Position numbers and translations under genes: made by a program | Shown here: piece after piece, positions 30,631-41,663 of the stretch | Numbering within the stretch: the stretch's first letter is position 1 | How the letters are laid out: each line of letters opens with the position of its first letter | The notes under the pieces: model-generated | Told to the model about the DNA's origin: nothing | The model's database searches: none | Seen by the model: only the letters and a program-made list of their open reading frames with translations | NCBI RefSeq assembly: GCF_042100115.1 | Contig: NC_091279.1 | Location: 1,116,001-1,180,000, forward strand | DNA: 64,000 nucleotides | DNA from: Alternaria dauci | Lineage: Eukaryota; Ascomycota; Dothideomycetes; Pleosporales; Pleosporaceae | Direction: 5' to 3'

Positions 30631-33480
30631 ATGGCAACAAAGTCCAACTTCAAGCGGGCTGTGCCCCAGACGCAGCAGTCGGTCCTCGCGTCGCTAAGAA
30701 CCACGCAGCTGGTCAACGATGATTCGAAGGCTGTACTGCCAGCCGGTATGAGCTCAGTGCTGTATGCCATCAATGTGTCTGACTGGATAGCACAGAGCTC
30801 ATCAATGCCATCCTCGACTACCTGCCCGTCGCCGACATGTTCAGCTTCGCACGCACCTCGAGACGCATGCGCGAGATGGTCTACGACGACACCAGGTGGA
30901 TACAAAGACTTCGAAGTATGGGCTGCTGGAACGAAGCCGAGGCCAAGCGCAGATTCGACGAATCGATGCGCAAGAAACTGGAGGCTCAGAAAGCAGACGA
31001 GGCCCGTAGATCTGGCGTTGGGCTTCATGGTAGCACCAACGGGATGCCCCCAGGTGACGATGTACCCGGAAAGACAAGCATGACGCTTTTTGATGCTACC
31101 ATAGAGGAGGATATGCTGCGGAAGTCGCAGGAACACAGAAATAGACCACGATCTACCACGTTGGACAAGGGCTTCAGTGACATGACCCTGTCATCTTCCG
31201 GGACCTTGGCCCCAAGCTCGTACACCGTGGATCCGCAGGCGGCTGTGAAGGTTCTGTCAAATGTGCGTTCTATTAGAGGCATGGCTCGACAAGAGTATGG
31301 GAAGGTCTACGGTGCCCTGGCCCCGTTCTATTATGACTTGGAGCGATCAAGAAGCCACACGGATCCTATACTCTTCCGGGCTTACCGCGATCCCGAACAA
31401 CAGGCTCAGATGCTGGCGCAGCTCAAGATTTTTGCAAAGAGCGATTACGCACAAGGCTGGAGTCAGCGGGAGGAGAAGCTAGACACCATGACTGGCATTT
31501 TTGAAAACGCCGTGCTCAGAGAGTTCGAGCAAGGCTACGCAGAGAAGGATTTCGACGGACGCATGAAGAGGTTCGCTGCAGTCTTGGTGGCTCTGAACGG
31601 AGGCGCGGCATGTTTAGACTCTTTTATTCACAACCACCCTTTGATGTTGGAAAAAGAGAAGCTCGGTGACCCTGCAGATTGCCTCCGCAACGAAGTCTTG
31701 ACACTGGAACCATCCCATGAGTTCTTCAGAGGGTTGGCGAGTGCACTCAACGAAGAAGCGGGCATCATCGATCGTGTCTTTCCGCCCACGGTCGACGTCC
31801 TGCAGACCTTCTTCGAGCGCGTTGCGGATGATGTCATTGCCGAATACCTTACAACTTTGTTCGACGAGGCTCACGACATGAGCATCGAAGCGTATCTGAA
31901 AGCGGTCGCGGGAGTTTATGAGCAAGCATTGCAGCTGGCAGTTTCTTTAGATCCCACCAAGGCATCGAAGCCAGATTTTGGGGAAGAAGCAATGCGCATC
32001 GTGTCTCGTTGCTTCGAGCAGCACATCGACCTTTATCTACAAGAGGAACTAGAGTACTTTAAGCGAAAATCGGCAGCAGAAGTCGATCTCTGGGAGAAGC
32101 GGCTGATGGAAGAAGAACAAACCACGGAGACTCTGTACATGGCGAACGTCAACCGGAAAGCTGTCAAACAGGACTTTTTGTCATCTTTCAAGAAGGTTGT
32201 CATGATGCCTGTCAACGTACTCCCCACCATTGGCGGTTCGAGTGCCAGCAAGCCTACTGAGAACACTTCTGCAATGAACGGCAGCACTACCTTGGAGCCA
32301 ACATCAAGGAGTGGTACCCCAGCCCTGGATGATCGCTCGCCTACACCACGAATCGAAGCCCCGACGACCGAGCTTGCCGCCAAGGCAGCCATCATGAACT
32401 CTCGGCTGGAAGGCATCCGGTCGCTCTTTAGCATCGAGGTCGCTCTCAACTTGACACACATGGCCAAGTCTGGGTTAGAACGAGCTGCACGATTTGTCAG
32501 ACTTGGTGGCCAGTCTGGTGAAGAGGCAAAGGAGCAATCTGAGCAGATATTCATCAACCTCGTCCAGATCCTGGGCAACCGTCATATGAAGTTGGGCTTT
32601 GATAAGGCTGTCAGCCATTTGGCAGACTACAAGCCGCGAGAGGTGGCGGATCATAGCAAACAGGGTGTTGCGCCGCTAGTAGCCTTCTTGGAGCTGGTCA
32701 ACGTTGGCGACTTGATCCAGCAGATGGTTGAGGTATTCTACCTCCAGGAGCTTGTAGCAGCCAACCTCACGGACCGCGACGACTTTCTCAGTCTTGCCGC
32801 CAAGGAGAAAAAGCGCTTCGAAGCCATGTTGGATGAACGGGTTGCTGCAGGCCTCAACAAAGGTATTGATGTGCTAATGGACGAAGTTGAGTATCTCTGC
32901 GGTACCACTCAACACCCGTCCGACTTCAATCCTCCTGTCGGGCCTAATGGCCAGGTGCAGATGTCCGATATTGGACCTAGCCAGACGGCTACAAAGATTG
33001 TGGAAGTGGTGTCGTCACATACAAACATGCTCATCGGTAGCACGGACAAGAACGTCTTGGATGTCTTCAACCAAGAGGTCGGTGTGCGCTTGTTCACTGC
33101 TCTTTGCAAGCACTTGAAGCGGCAGAGAATTAGTGTGGATGGCGCCATCAAACTCATCAGGTACGGCACATGCTCCATGAGGCCCACTGTCACCAACTGA
33201 CTTGAATAGCGACATGAATGCTTACAACGCCTACATCGTCTCGCTACGCAACAAGCCTCTCATGCAATACTTTGCCGCACTCCGCGAACTCTCTCAGATC
33301 TACCTCATCGATGCGAAAGAAGCAAAGGAGATTGCTACGATTATCGCCGACACGGACCGATATCATGGCATCTTCCGAGCAGAGGAAGTATACGAGTTTG
33401 CGGAAAGAAGAGCGGACTGGTACCAAATTAAGAATGCTGTAGAGAAGCAGATGTACGGGGTGGGGTGTTTGGTCATGTGA
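30631..33480 (+). CDS. RCY1: Recyclin-1: F-box and Sec10-like exocyst-fold protein
   Basis: Exons 30631-30745, 30796-33160 and 33210-33480 (introns 50 and 49 nt), 916 aa. Recyclin-1 is an F-box protein with a Sec10-like body that works in endosome-to-plasma-membrane recycling and polarised growth in yeasts. The F-box lies at about residues 39-85 (AELINAILDYLPVADMFSFA, then RTSRRMREMVYDDTRWIQRL) and is formed correctly only by the splice LPA|ELINA. The rest shows the long helical Sec10/recyclin fold: ALNGGAACLDSFIHNHPLM, LVNVGDLIQQMVEVFY and, near the end, DMNAYNAYIVSLRNKPLMQY. A Ser/Thr/Pro-rich loop (about residues 510-560) interrupts it. Full-length Sec10 proper lacks an F-box, which separates the two. 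Length agrees with recyclins. Confidence 0.9.
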
Positions 33481-34346
33481 AGAGGGCTGGGATCGGCCGA
33501 ATGACGTCGACTGCGACGATTGGAAAACGAGGCTGTTGGATCCCCGGCTAGTGGCATACATAGATTACCGCTTTTGGCGAACACGCAGCCCGCCGATGGC
33601 GCAGACGATGCGATGCAATGCACAAACCGAGAACATGGCCTTGACATTTGTGCGTACGTGTTTGACTTGGACAAGACGCTCTTGCTCGTCTTGTCCGGGT
33701 TTGTTTGTCGGGTCCAACTACTACTTGGACAGCCGTGGTTCCCCAGCCTCCACGGTCGGCGCCGTACCTGGAGCTAGACCGTGCCCGTGCATTCAACTTC
33801 ACACACCTCGTCGCGCATACTGCAGCCATCCGTGAACCTTGGTGTCTGTTTCCCTTGCCCGTTCATCTCCGCGACAGCGCCCAACTTGCCCTGCCATCAT
33901 TCCCTACCTTTGACTCCCTTGCGACAAAATATAGCGCCGCCTTGCGCTGACTGGACCCCGCTACCTCGGAACTACCGTTTTGAGGCGCCCGACCCAACTC
34001 GGCTGCACCTTCGCTGGCTGTCTCTCACCTCTTAGAGTTTATACCGCGACAACCATTGCTCATTGCCAAGGGAGAGACTGGCCACACGCCCGCCATACGC
34101 GCGCCACTTGCTACACATTTCCTACGCCTGTATCCCACATCCCACATCCCACATCCCACTTTTGGTTTCAAGGCGCTGGTACCAGCCGCGTCTGTTTGCA
34201 CGACATAGCCTCCACGGAAGTCGGAGCTGTATCTGAGCTCCGCGGCACTTGGTGGGTTCGAGAGTGATCCTCGCAGCGATCATTACTCTAGCGTGCCATC
34301 ACTACTTGTGGGAGCTCTTGCTGTGCAGTAAGGAACCATTGCAGAC
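33481..34346. other. Intergenic, recyclin-1 3' region and SWIB gene promoter
   Basis: 866 bp between two plus-strand genes. The part 33750-34300 is C/T/A-rich and includes four perfect tandem copies of ATCCCAC (34132-34159). No gene recognised. Confidence 0.55.
34132..34159 (+). repeat. (ATCCCAC)4 tandem heptamer
   Basis: Four perfect head-to-tail copies of ATCCCAC in the probable leader of the SWIB gene. Likely a simple-sequence expansion; a binding-site array is possible. Confidence 0.7.
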
Positions 34347-35381
34347 ATGGCAGGTAGCTACTCACATGAAGCCTCTTACGCGTTATCTTTATATCCTAAC
34401 GTGTCGCGGCAGAGCCCCTCCCCACCGCAGTGCAAGCTTCCTACTCGGCCATCATCGACGAGATCCTACGCGCCAGCGACATCAACACAATCTCTGCAAA
34501 GCGCATACGGAAGGGCCTTCAGGAAAGAGTTGAAGATGACCTTTCACTGCAGAAGGTTTGAAGCTAGACATGGCATATAAGTGGCAATGGGCCTGACATG
34601 AACAAATAGGAGCAAATCACTTCGCTCATTATGGAGCGGTTCGACAAGTTCAACAATGAGCAGAACGGCGGCTCCGAGGCTTCTGAGCCCATACCCACTG
34701 TCGAGAACGGTGCAAAGGCTTCCAACGACGACACCTCGGACATGTCCCACCACAAGCGATCGCCGCGCGATGACGAGTCAGCGCCATCTGAGGTCGAGGA
34801 TGTTGCACCTCCCAAGAAGAAGGTGAAGAAGACCAAAGTCAAGGATGAGGACGACGATGCAGCTTTCGCGGCGAGGTTGCAGGCTGAGGAGAATGCGCGC
34901 ATGGGTAGGGCGACGCGCGGTGGAAACACAAAGCGCAAGGCACCTGCGCCAAAGAAGACCAAGACCAAGAAGAAGAGCTCTACCCGCATCAAGGACGAGG
35001 ATGACAGTGACGTCGCGTCAGGGAGTGGGGGCGAGAAGAAGAGCCCAAGTCGGAAAGGAGGATTCCATGTAAGTCATTCTCTTCGACTCTACAATCCCCT
35101 CCCGCCCTGGATTGACCTGACCACTCCCCCAGAAACCTATGGCTCTTTCCCCAGCCCTCTCTGAACTTCTCGGCGAAACCCAGCTCTCGCGTCCACAAAC
35201 CGTCAAGAAAATCTGGGAGTACGTCAAAGAGCGCGACCTGCAAGACCCGGCCGACAAGCGCCAGATTCGATGCGACGACGCCATGCGCGCAGTCTTCAAA
35301 CAGGACCGCGTCCACATGTTCACCATGAACAAGATTCTCAACCAGAATCTGTACGCCGTCGACGAGGTCGTCTCCACATAG
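34347..35381 (+). CDS. SWIB/MDM2 and DEK_C domain chromatin protein (Uaf30/Tri1-like)
   Basis: Exons 34347-34353, 34431-34555, 34610-35068 and 35133-35381; introns 77, 54 and 64 nt; 279 aa. The first coding exon is only seven bases (ATGGCAG), spliced through GTAGCT..CTAAC..CAG to give MAVQASYSAIIDEIL. Residues ~3-60 form a DEK_C-type helical domain (ISAKRIRKGLQERV is close to its core). A Lys/Glu/Asp-rich linker (~65-195) looks nuclear and basic (PKKKVKKTKVKDEDDD). Residues ~200-279 are a SWIB domain: LSPALSELLGE, LSRPQTVKKIWEYVKERDLQ, DDAMRAVFKQDRVHMFTMNK. DEK_C plus SWIB is the layout of yeast Uaf30 (RNA polymerase I upstream activating factor) and its paralogue Tri1. Which of the two roles applies is open. 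Confidence 0.93.
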
Positions 35382-36136
35382 TCCTAGTCCACAACGTACT
35401 GTGGTTGACCGCAACTTCACTACACAATACTTTACGCACCATCGCAGCGATGAAGCAAAGTAAATCTAATCTACACAACCACACACTGCATCCACAAATT
35501 GCGTCCTCTTTCACGACTACATTACGAACACTCGTATACGCGGCGGTCCTCGACGCTCGAATTCGTCTCATCATGTCACATTTGTGTCTCTCTTGATTTT
35601 AGCAGCATGGCGCATTCGTGGTGTTTCTCTGCTGGGTGTTTCCAGAAGCGTGCATTTTAGGACCGGGCTGTGTGGACATCAGGGGCTTTCTATTTTTTTT
35701 ATCTTGCGCAATTTCTTCTTTTTCACGATGAACAATCTGGATGAGCGGAGAACGGAGAACGGAGTGCAGAGCAAAGCTATGCAAGCGCAAAGCATTGGTA
35801 GGACTAGAGGCACGGTCGCGTCCTTGGTAGTCGTTGGCTATGCCTTGATGAAATGCTCCTTTTCAAGCAGTCAGTCATTTCTCCACGATGATATAGGTGA
35901 AAGTGATTCGACAAGTGATTTGCAGTAATGACAGTGAGGTGTGTCGTGTTATAGAGTACACTCATACTATGTATTACGCACGGGAAAATCACCGTGATAG
36001 CATGCAGACACGGATAATCATTCACGAATAAACAAGAGGTATCCAATACCGGTACTCCAAGACCCAATACAATACATCCACGGACATGACCAATGACTTT
36101 GAAAGCAAGTCTTTGAGCTTATCCACAGTTCAAGAC
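35382..36136. other. Convergent intergenic region SWIB gene/securin
   Basis: 755 bp between two 3' ends; T-rich patches (for example 35690-35725) suit 3' UTR and poly(A) signals. Nothing else seen. Confidence 0.55.
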
Positions 36137-37541
36137 CTAAAGTCCTTTAGGGAGCTGGAGCTGGAAGTTGTCATGATCTTCCTCGAGGGGATCCGCACCG
36201 TGTAGTTGAATGCTGAAGTTATTCATCCACACATCATCGTCCTCGTCGTCTGAGCGCGAGAGAAGCAGTAGCTCCATCTCCCGCTCAAGATCCTCGGCGG
36301 TGCGGCGCGGCTGCTCCTCCTCGTCCTCCTCGGGAGAAGTGACGAGTGTAGCGTCAGTGGCGGTGGAGCTGCAACGAGACATGGGGCCACGAGATCGCAT
36401 GGTACCCGTGTTGGTGCTCACACTGCGGACATGGGTGGAGGAGGCAGCGCGGGAAGTAGCGGAGAAAGGAGCGGGCTTGGTGACGTTGGAGAGAGGCTTG
36501 CGAGCAGCTGGAGCAGCGCGTCCGGCGCGGCCTTGAGCGTAGCCGATGGTGCTCTTGGAAGCCGCTGCAGCAGATGCTTGACGAGATGCTGTGAGTTGGG
36601 TGGGAGTCTTTGCTCCCTTACGGCCTGCAATGAGTCCAGTGGGCACACGCGACTTGGCTGCTGCGGTGGGAGCAGCATAGCTGGGCTTGGACAGTGGAGA
36701 GAGAGCGGCAGCTGCGGACCTGGCTCGCATAGTCGATGGTCCAGTCATCCTTGTTCTGAGCGCAGCGGGTGCCTTGGGCGCCTCCTTCTTTGGCTCTTTG
36801 ATACCGTAGTATTCCTTTGTCTCAGCATCATCCTTTGCCATCTGGGCGGCGAGCACTTTCTCCATTTGCTCATCACGCTTTTTCCGGCCCTGCTGAATTT
36901 CTTCCTCAAACTTGCGCTGCTCACGGGTCCTTCCGTCGTCCTCGACTGGGTTGTGGTAGGCCTGCCAAATACCGCGGACCATGTCCTGATTGGTGAGCTT
37001 GGGGAGGGTCCAGTTCTTGGGCAGGAATTCGTCCATGTCATCTTGGAGTGGAATCTCTTTGGGGGGCATGTATTCAACCTCGGGCACGTCATCCTCGTCC
37101 TCTTGGGCGACTTCGGGCTGGTGGATCTTGACTTTGGGCCGGCGCATGCGAGGGCTTAGTTTCTGCGTCTTGCCAGCGGAGGAGAGGGGCGCTGGAGTTG
37201 CAAAGGCCCTGGACTTGGCGTTGGTCGTCTTGATGCCCAGCGGCGCGCGAGTTCGCGGACCTAAACACGTCAGTTATCGGTTGGCGCAGCCTGTTGTTTC
37301 TCGTCGTACCGGCTGGCGTAACAAAGGCATTTGCATCTATCTTTCCGCCCGTCTTGGTGGTGAAGAGGCCATTTCCCTTGCCCTTGGTGTTTCCCGCTTT
37401 GCCCACGGCATTCTCGTCGTTGAGGGGGATCTTGAAAGGCGTCTTGGGGGCTTTGTTTCCGGCATTGAGCGACTTTCCTGCAGCGGCGGCGTGCAGATGG
37501 CGGACGGCGTTCTCCTGGTCGTTTGCTGCGAGGGTAGCCAT
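36137..37541 (-). CDS. Probable securin (Cut2/Pds1-like separase inhibitor)
   Basis: Minus-strand exons 37541-37310 and 37260-36137 (49-nt intron), 451 aa, almost wholly disordered. Securins inhibit separase until the anaphase-promoting complex destroys them. Sequence is poorly conserved in this family, but two short landmarks of fission-yeast Cut2 are present in the right order: an RAPLG motif (residues 82-86, Cut2 has KRAPLG) and an acidic EVEYMPP motif (residues 138-144, Cut2 has DIEYMPP). The N-terminus carries two KEN-box-like elements, DQENAV (8-13) and NDENAV (41-46), both lacking the Lys. Ala/Ser/Arg-rich repeats fill the centre, and the C-terminus is acidic then hydrophobic (FQLQLPKGL). 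This is my best reading; another disordered cell-cycle substrate is possible. It is divergent from the tropomyosin gene over 359 bp. Confidence 0.6.
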
Positions 37542-37900
37542 TACGGGGGCTGCATTGAGCGAGTCGTGGGGCGGGTGTGGTTATGCCTATCTCGTAATGG
37601 CGATGAGGGTCTGCACTGCGGTGCGCGCCTGTTGTTTACCAATGGTTGCTAGGGCGGCGGGAAAGCGGGTCTGGGCTTTGCAAAGGGTCCGGGCGGAAGA
37701 GGTAGTCCCTTTCGGCAGTGCCTGCCCGCATTATCAGCTGGCACATCCGCTTGCAGGAGACAATTCTCAGACACCAACAACCTTGGACACTCTGCGCCGC
37801 ATCCCATCCCTACAAAGCCTGCAGCTATCCTGCCTCTCGTCACTTTGTAAACACTCGACAAACACCCTACTTTACCCCGCCCTACCCACGTCCAGCAGCT
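37542..37900. promoter_or_regulatory. Bidirectional promoter securin/tropomyosin
   Basis: 359 bp between the start codons of the divergent securin-like and tropomyosin genes; both promoters and leaders must fit here. The right part is C/T-rich and leads into the tropomyosin ATG. No clear TATA box. Confidence 0.6.
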
Positions 37901-38594
37901 ATGGATCAGATCAAGAAGGTGAGTCCACGCATACCCCGCCAAATCCCCTTTCTCTGGTAACCCAGTCGTACCCGACACCACAATGCACGCCGGCTGTACC
38001 AGAGTAGACGCTGACACGACACCTTTCACAGCGCATGGAAGCTCTCCGCGTTGAGGCGGATGAGAGCAGCGCCCGCGCCGAGGAGCTCAAGGCGACTGTC
38101 AAGCGCCTCGAGGCCGAGACGACACAGAAGGAGCAGGAGATTACCTCGCTGACGCACAAGAACTCTGTGCTCGAGAGCGAGGTTGAGAAGCTTGAGGGGC
38201 AAGTCAAGATCCACAAGGACGAAGCTGGTGCAGGTGCTCAGGCTGGTACCCAAGCCGAGAGCCTCCAGCGCAAGATCCAAGTTCTCGAGGAAGAAGCTGA
38301 GGAATCGGACAGGACGATCCGCGAGCTCAACGAGAAGTACGTTCAACTTCCCCCCTTTCACCGCGTTTGCCGCTGCCCCCATCCACTATCCACTACCCCT
38401 GATCTGCATCCACTGACACGTCACTCACCAGGCTCCGCCAAACCGACGTCAAGTCCGGCCACTACGAACGCAAAGTACAAGCCCTCGAGCAGTCCCGCGA
38501 CCAGTGGGAAACCAAATACGAAGAGATGGCCAAGAAATACGCCGACACCAAGAAGGAGCTCGACGACTTTGTCAAGGAGATTGGTAACATCTGA
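37901..38594 (+). CDS. TPM1: Tropomyosin
   Basis: Exons 37901-37918, 38032-38336 and 38432-38594 (introns 113 and 95 nt), 161 aa. Tropomyosin is a parallel coiled-coil dimer that lies along actin filaments, stabilising cables and the contractile ring. The product starts MDQIKKRMEALRVEADESSA and is a continuous heptad coiled coil without proline to the end (EMAKKYADTKKELDDFVKEIG, given here as EMAKKYADTKKELDDF and VKEIG). The length of 161 is that of yeast Tpm2 and fission-yeast Cdc8. The first coding exon is only six codons, a common arrangement in fungal tropomyosins. The second splice joins LNEK to LRQTDVKSG. Symbol given by family; only one tropomyosin gene is visible here. Confidence 0.97.
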
Positions 38595-39142
38595 TCTCGC
38601 TGTCGTCCCTCTCCTTTTTTTGGTTGTTGACTGTATCTAGTCGAGTTCTGAGTCGAGCTTCGTCATCGTCCCTCTGCGGATCCCGATTTCGACTGCGTGC
38701 GACAACATGAACGGCGACGGTTGTGGCGGAGGATGACACTACGGCATGCGGCAGAGCTTGGAGAAGACGCAGATTTTATATTACATTCCCCCGTACCCCC
38801 TACCTCACCCCTACACATCTGTTTTCTTTCCTGCGGCTGCTTGCTGGGCGGGCTTGTTTGCTTTAGATAATCCCTGAGCGAATGCATTGGCGGTTCCTGA
38901 CATGAAGTGGTTTACTCTGGTGCTCACATGTGATTGTTTGCTTTGACAGTCTTGACAAAAGAGCGGTGTACCGTCCGTTGACGACCCACAGTGTTATAAT
39001 GGAACAGGGCATTCTGAAATGGATGTAGGAGGCACGACATACGAACACGCCGGCATGCGTGACGTCGATTATGACATTCATCAAGGGGGTATCATTATCT
39101 CGACTTGTGTAGCTTCCCAACTCCCAAGCATTCCCCGCCCAT
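38595..39142. other. Convergent intergenic region tropomyosin/RRP17
   Basis: 548 bp between the two stop codons; should contain both 3' UTRs. Nothing recognised. Confidence 0.55.
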
Positions 39143-39956
39143 CTACTTGGCCGTCCTAGCCTCCTTCTGCTTTCTCTTCTTCAAGCCTTGCTTCATGCGC
39201 TCAGCCTTTCTCTCCGTCTTGGTCTCATACCTAAACTTCTTCTTCTTCTTCTTTGGTCTCTCGCTGTTCTTCGGCCACGCCTTTGTCCACACCTTCTTCT
39301 TGCTCTCTGCCTCCTCCTCGGCCTTTTTCCTTTCCTCTTCTGCCTTTCTCTTTGCAGCCGCCTCTTCGTCCTCCTCGCCTGGTCTCGAGAAGCCTGCTTT
39401 GGATATCCCTACGCTTTCTATCGTGACGGTTGTGTATTTGTCTTCGTCGACGTACTCGTCTTCTTGGTTGATGGGCTCGGGTTCTTGGAAGCCGGTGAAT
39501 TCTTCCTCGTCATCATCGTCGTTGTCGTCGCCGGATGTCTCGCCCGCAATAATGTCGTCCAGATCTCCGTTTGCTTGTCTGACGAGTCGGTTTACTTCTT
39601 CAACGTGTTTCTCTAGGTCGACTTTGCGCTGTTCTCGGAGCTTTGATTCAAAGTTTCGTTAGCTTCGATGTTGGACGAATGTCTGGGACGTGTGTGCGCA
39701 TGCGACAGGATGAATATCGCTGTCTGGTAACTTTGAGTGAATATGAAATCGGGGTCTTGTGTACCTCGCGCCTGAACCTCAGCTTCTCCTCCTTCTCTCT
39801 CTTGGCATTCTCCTCTTGCGCATGCTTTATCCGTGCGAGTTTGCGCTTGTGGAAGCCTGTGAGATATTCTTCACGCGCCGAGAAGTCAAACTCGATCTTT
39901 TCGGGAACCGTGACCGCAATTTTGCGTTTCTTTGATGGTGGCGCCGAATTCCTCAT
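39143..39956 (-). CDS. RRP17: Ribosomal RNA-processing protein 17 (Nop25/Nol12 family)
   Basis: Minus-strand exons 39956-39765 and 39640-39143 (124-nt intron, GTACAC..GCTAAC..AAG), 229 aa. Rrp17/Nol12 is a nucleolar protein with 5'-3' exonuclease activity in yeast, acting in 5.8S/25S pre-rRNA maturation. The family block is clear near the N-terminus: KIEFDFSAREEYLTGFHKRK, then IKHAQEENAKREKEEKLRFR, continuing after splicing as RELREQRKVDLEKHVEEVNR. The middle is acidic (GDDNDDDEEEF) and the C-terminus is strongly basic (RPKKKKKKFRYETKTERKAE), typical of nucleolar proteins. Length fits (about 210-240 aa). The promoter side faces the 3' end of CDC43. Confidence 0.93.
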
Positions 39957-40298
39957 GGTTTCAGGATGTAAAGAGTGCGAATATCGAGTGTATGACGGGG
40001 TGTGGGTTGGCTGGTGCTGTCGATGGATGCTTGTGAAGCAGATGTTAGAGTCTGGGAAAATTACCTGGGTGGACAGGGATCTTGGGAATTTAGGTGGGGC
40101 CGAGGTACTTTGGCGCTACACCCTGTAGGGATTACCATGAATTAAAGATTGTGATGCATCAAGACATGATCTTACTGTCTGGTTGCATTCCCAGGAGACT
40201 AGGGAGTGAGCAAATTGGCCTCAAGGATCCTAGAAATTGGTAAGATTTGGTGCAATAATCAATAGCGATGCGCGCTCCTCGCCACAACTTCCACCACT
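39957..40298. other. Intergenic, RRP17 promoter and CDC43 3' region
   Basis: 342 bp between two minus-strand genes; RRP17 promoter and CDC43 3' UTR. Nothing recognised. Confidence 0.55.
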
Positions 40299-41663
40299 CT
40301 ATGCATCTATCTGCGTCTTGTCGCCAGTTAAACCTATGCTCTCTTGTAACGGAGCTTGTGTGCCACTGTGCGGATTTTCCATGCCGAGAATCTTTTTCCT
40401 CCATGAGAGCGACTCCAGGTGTCTCTTCGCCTTGTGTGTTATACATAGCGCCGAGTCAACGTCCTGAAGACCAGTCTCTCCAAACATGGCCAGCACCATA
40501 AGGCCCAGGAAAGAGTGATACATGTCCGGTGGATCTCCTGTGACCTTCCCGAAACCCCCTACAAGATGCTGCGTTTTGTCCAGCAACCATTTCCTGATGG
40601 GTTGCCGATCGATAATGTCCAAATGACCAAGAAGCTGTAGGGGCGTCGAGGTCCAATAGGCGTAGCATGTGTCTGCTACCTTGTTGCATCTACCATTCAC
40701 TCCCACCCGTTCCAATTCAAAATGAATGTGAGGTCGTCCTTGCAGATTCGGTTTTGCTTGTGCAGACGGGCGGGAATTCAACTTGACAAAAGTATGCGCG
40801 TCATGGCACGTTTCTGATGTATCTGTTTCGTCGTTCAAAGTGTCGAAACCATCGTCCTCGTCTAGCGTCAACGTCTGCCGTGACACGAGCCAATGCAGTG
40901 TTTTTGGGACGTCGGTCACACCACGGACGAGGCCGTCAGGTTTTTGGGACGGCGGTAAAGGCAGACGACCCACGAAATGCAAAGCAGCGATGGCGCAGCA
41001 GGTGAAGCCAGCGTGTGCCTCGTGGAAGGGTGCTTCTGATATACCTCCATCGTAGCACTCTGCTTTTCGAACACATTTGACAAACTTGTCAACGTCAATG
41101 TCCGGTACACCTTCACAAGGACCCTCCAAGTCGCCTCGAAGTATCCACCTGATAGCTGTTGCCATGTAGCCGAACCTAGAGTCGTTTCCGCCATGAACAT
41201 AGTCACCATCGCCCAGAGTCTCTCCGAAGCTGCCTTCTGGTCGCTGCATCTTAAGCAGCCATGTCAGGATCTCCTTCCTCTTCACTCTCTCCAGATCATC
41301 CCCCAGCACGACCAGCGTGAGGAGCGCAAAGAAAGTTCCCGGAATGTGGGCAGGATCCCAGCTTTTATTCTCTTCATTTCTGAGATGGCCGTAGTTGGAC
41401 CCTGGCCATGGGCGGAATCCTCCTTCAGGCAGTTGGCAATTGTAGACCCAATCAATGTGGCCTTGCCGCTCCTCGGCTGACAAGGCGGCGTCTAGATCTC
41501 CCAGAATGTCGAGGGCAGAGACGGTGAAGAGGGCCAAAAGCATGCGGTTGGAGTCATTGCTCGTGTAGAAGTGGGGCAGCAGCGTCTTCAGGTTGCGCCG
41601 CCAGTACTTGATGTGACGAGCATAGTTGAGCTGTGTGTTTGCATCAAAAACCGTTGGGGCCAT
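40299..41663 (-). CDS. CDC43: Geranylgeranyltransferase type I beta subunit
   Basis: Single exon, 454 aa. GGTase-I attaches a geranylgeranyl group to the cysteine of CaaL-ending proteins, mainly Rho-family GTPases such as Cdc42 and Rho1; the beta subunit carries the zinc site. The sequence shows the prenyltransferase alpha-alpha repeats (CQLPEGGFRPWPGSNYGHL, MQRPEGSFGETL, ECYDGGISEAPFHEAHAGFT, HLVGGFGKVTGDPPDMYHSF, read as separate repeats). Zinc ligands are D331 and C333 (VADTCYAYW) and H383 (MYHSF). An insert of about 60 residues (roughly 262-322) rich in Asp/Thr lies before the zinc-binding helix, as in other fungal enzymes. It needs the alpha subunit Ram2, which is not in this window. The gene is divergent from a RhoGAP gene. 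Confidence 0.95.
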   Translation of the reverse strand: MAPTVFDANTQLNYARHIKYWRRNLKTLLPHFYTSNDSNRMLLALFTVSALDILGDLDAALSAEERQGHIDWVYNCQLPEGGFRPWPGSNYGHLRNEENKSWDPAHIPGTFFALLTLVVLGDDLERVKRKEILTWLLKMQRPEGSFGETLGDGDYVHGGNDSRFGYMATAIRWILRGDLEGPCEGVPDIDVDKFVKCVRKAECYDGGISEAPFHEAHAGFTCCAIAALHFVGRLPLPPSQKPDGLVRGVTDVPKTLHWLVSRQTLTLDEDDGFDTLNDETDTSETCHDAHTFVKLNSRPSAQAKPNLQGRPHIHFELERVGVNGRCNKVADTCYAYWTSTPLQLLGHLDIIDRQPIRKWLLDKTQHLVGGFGKVTGDPPDMYHSFLGLMVLAMFGETGLQDVDSALCITHKAKRHLESLSWRKKILGMENPHSGTQAPLQESIGLTGDKTQIDA

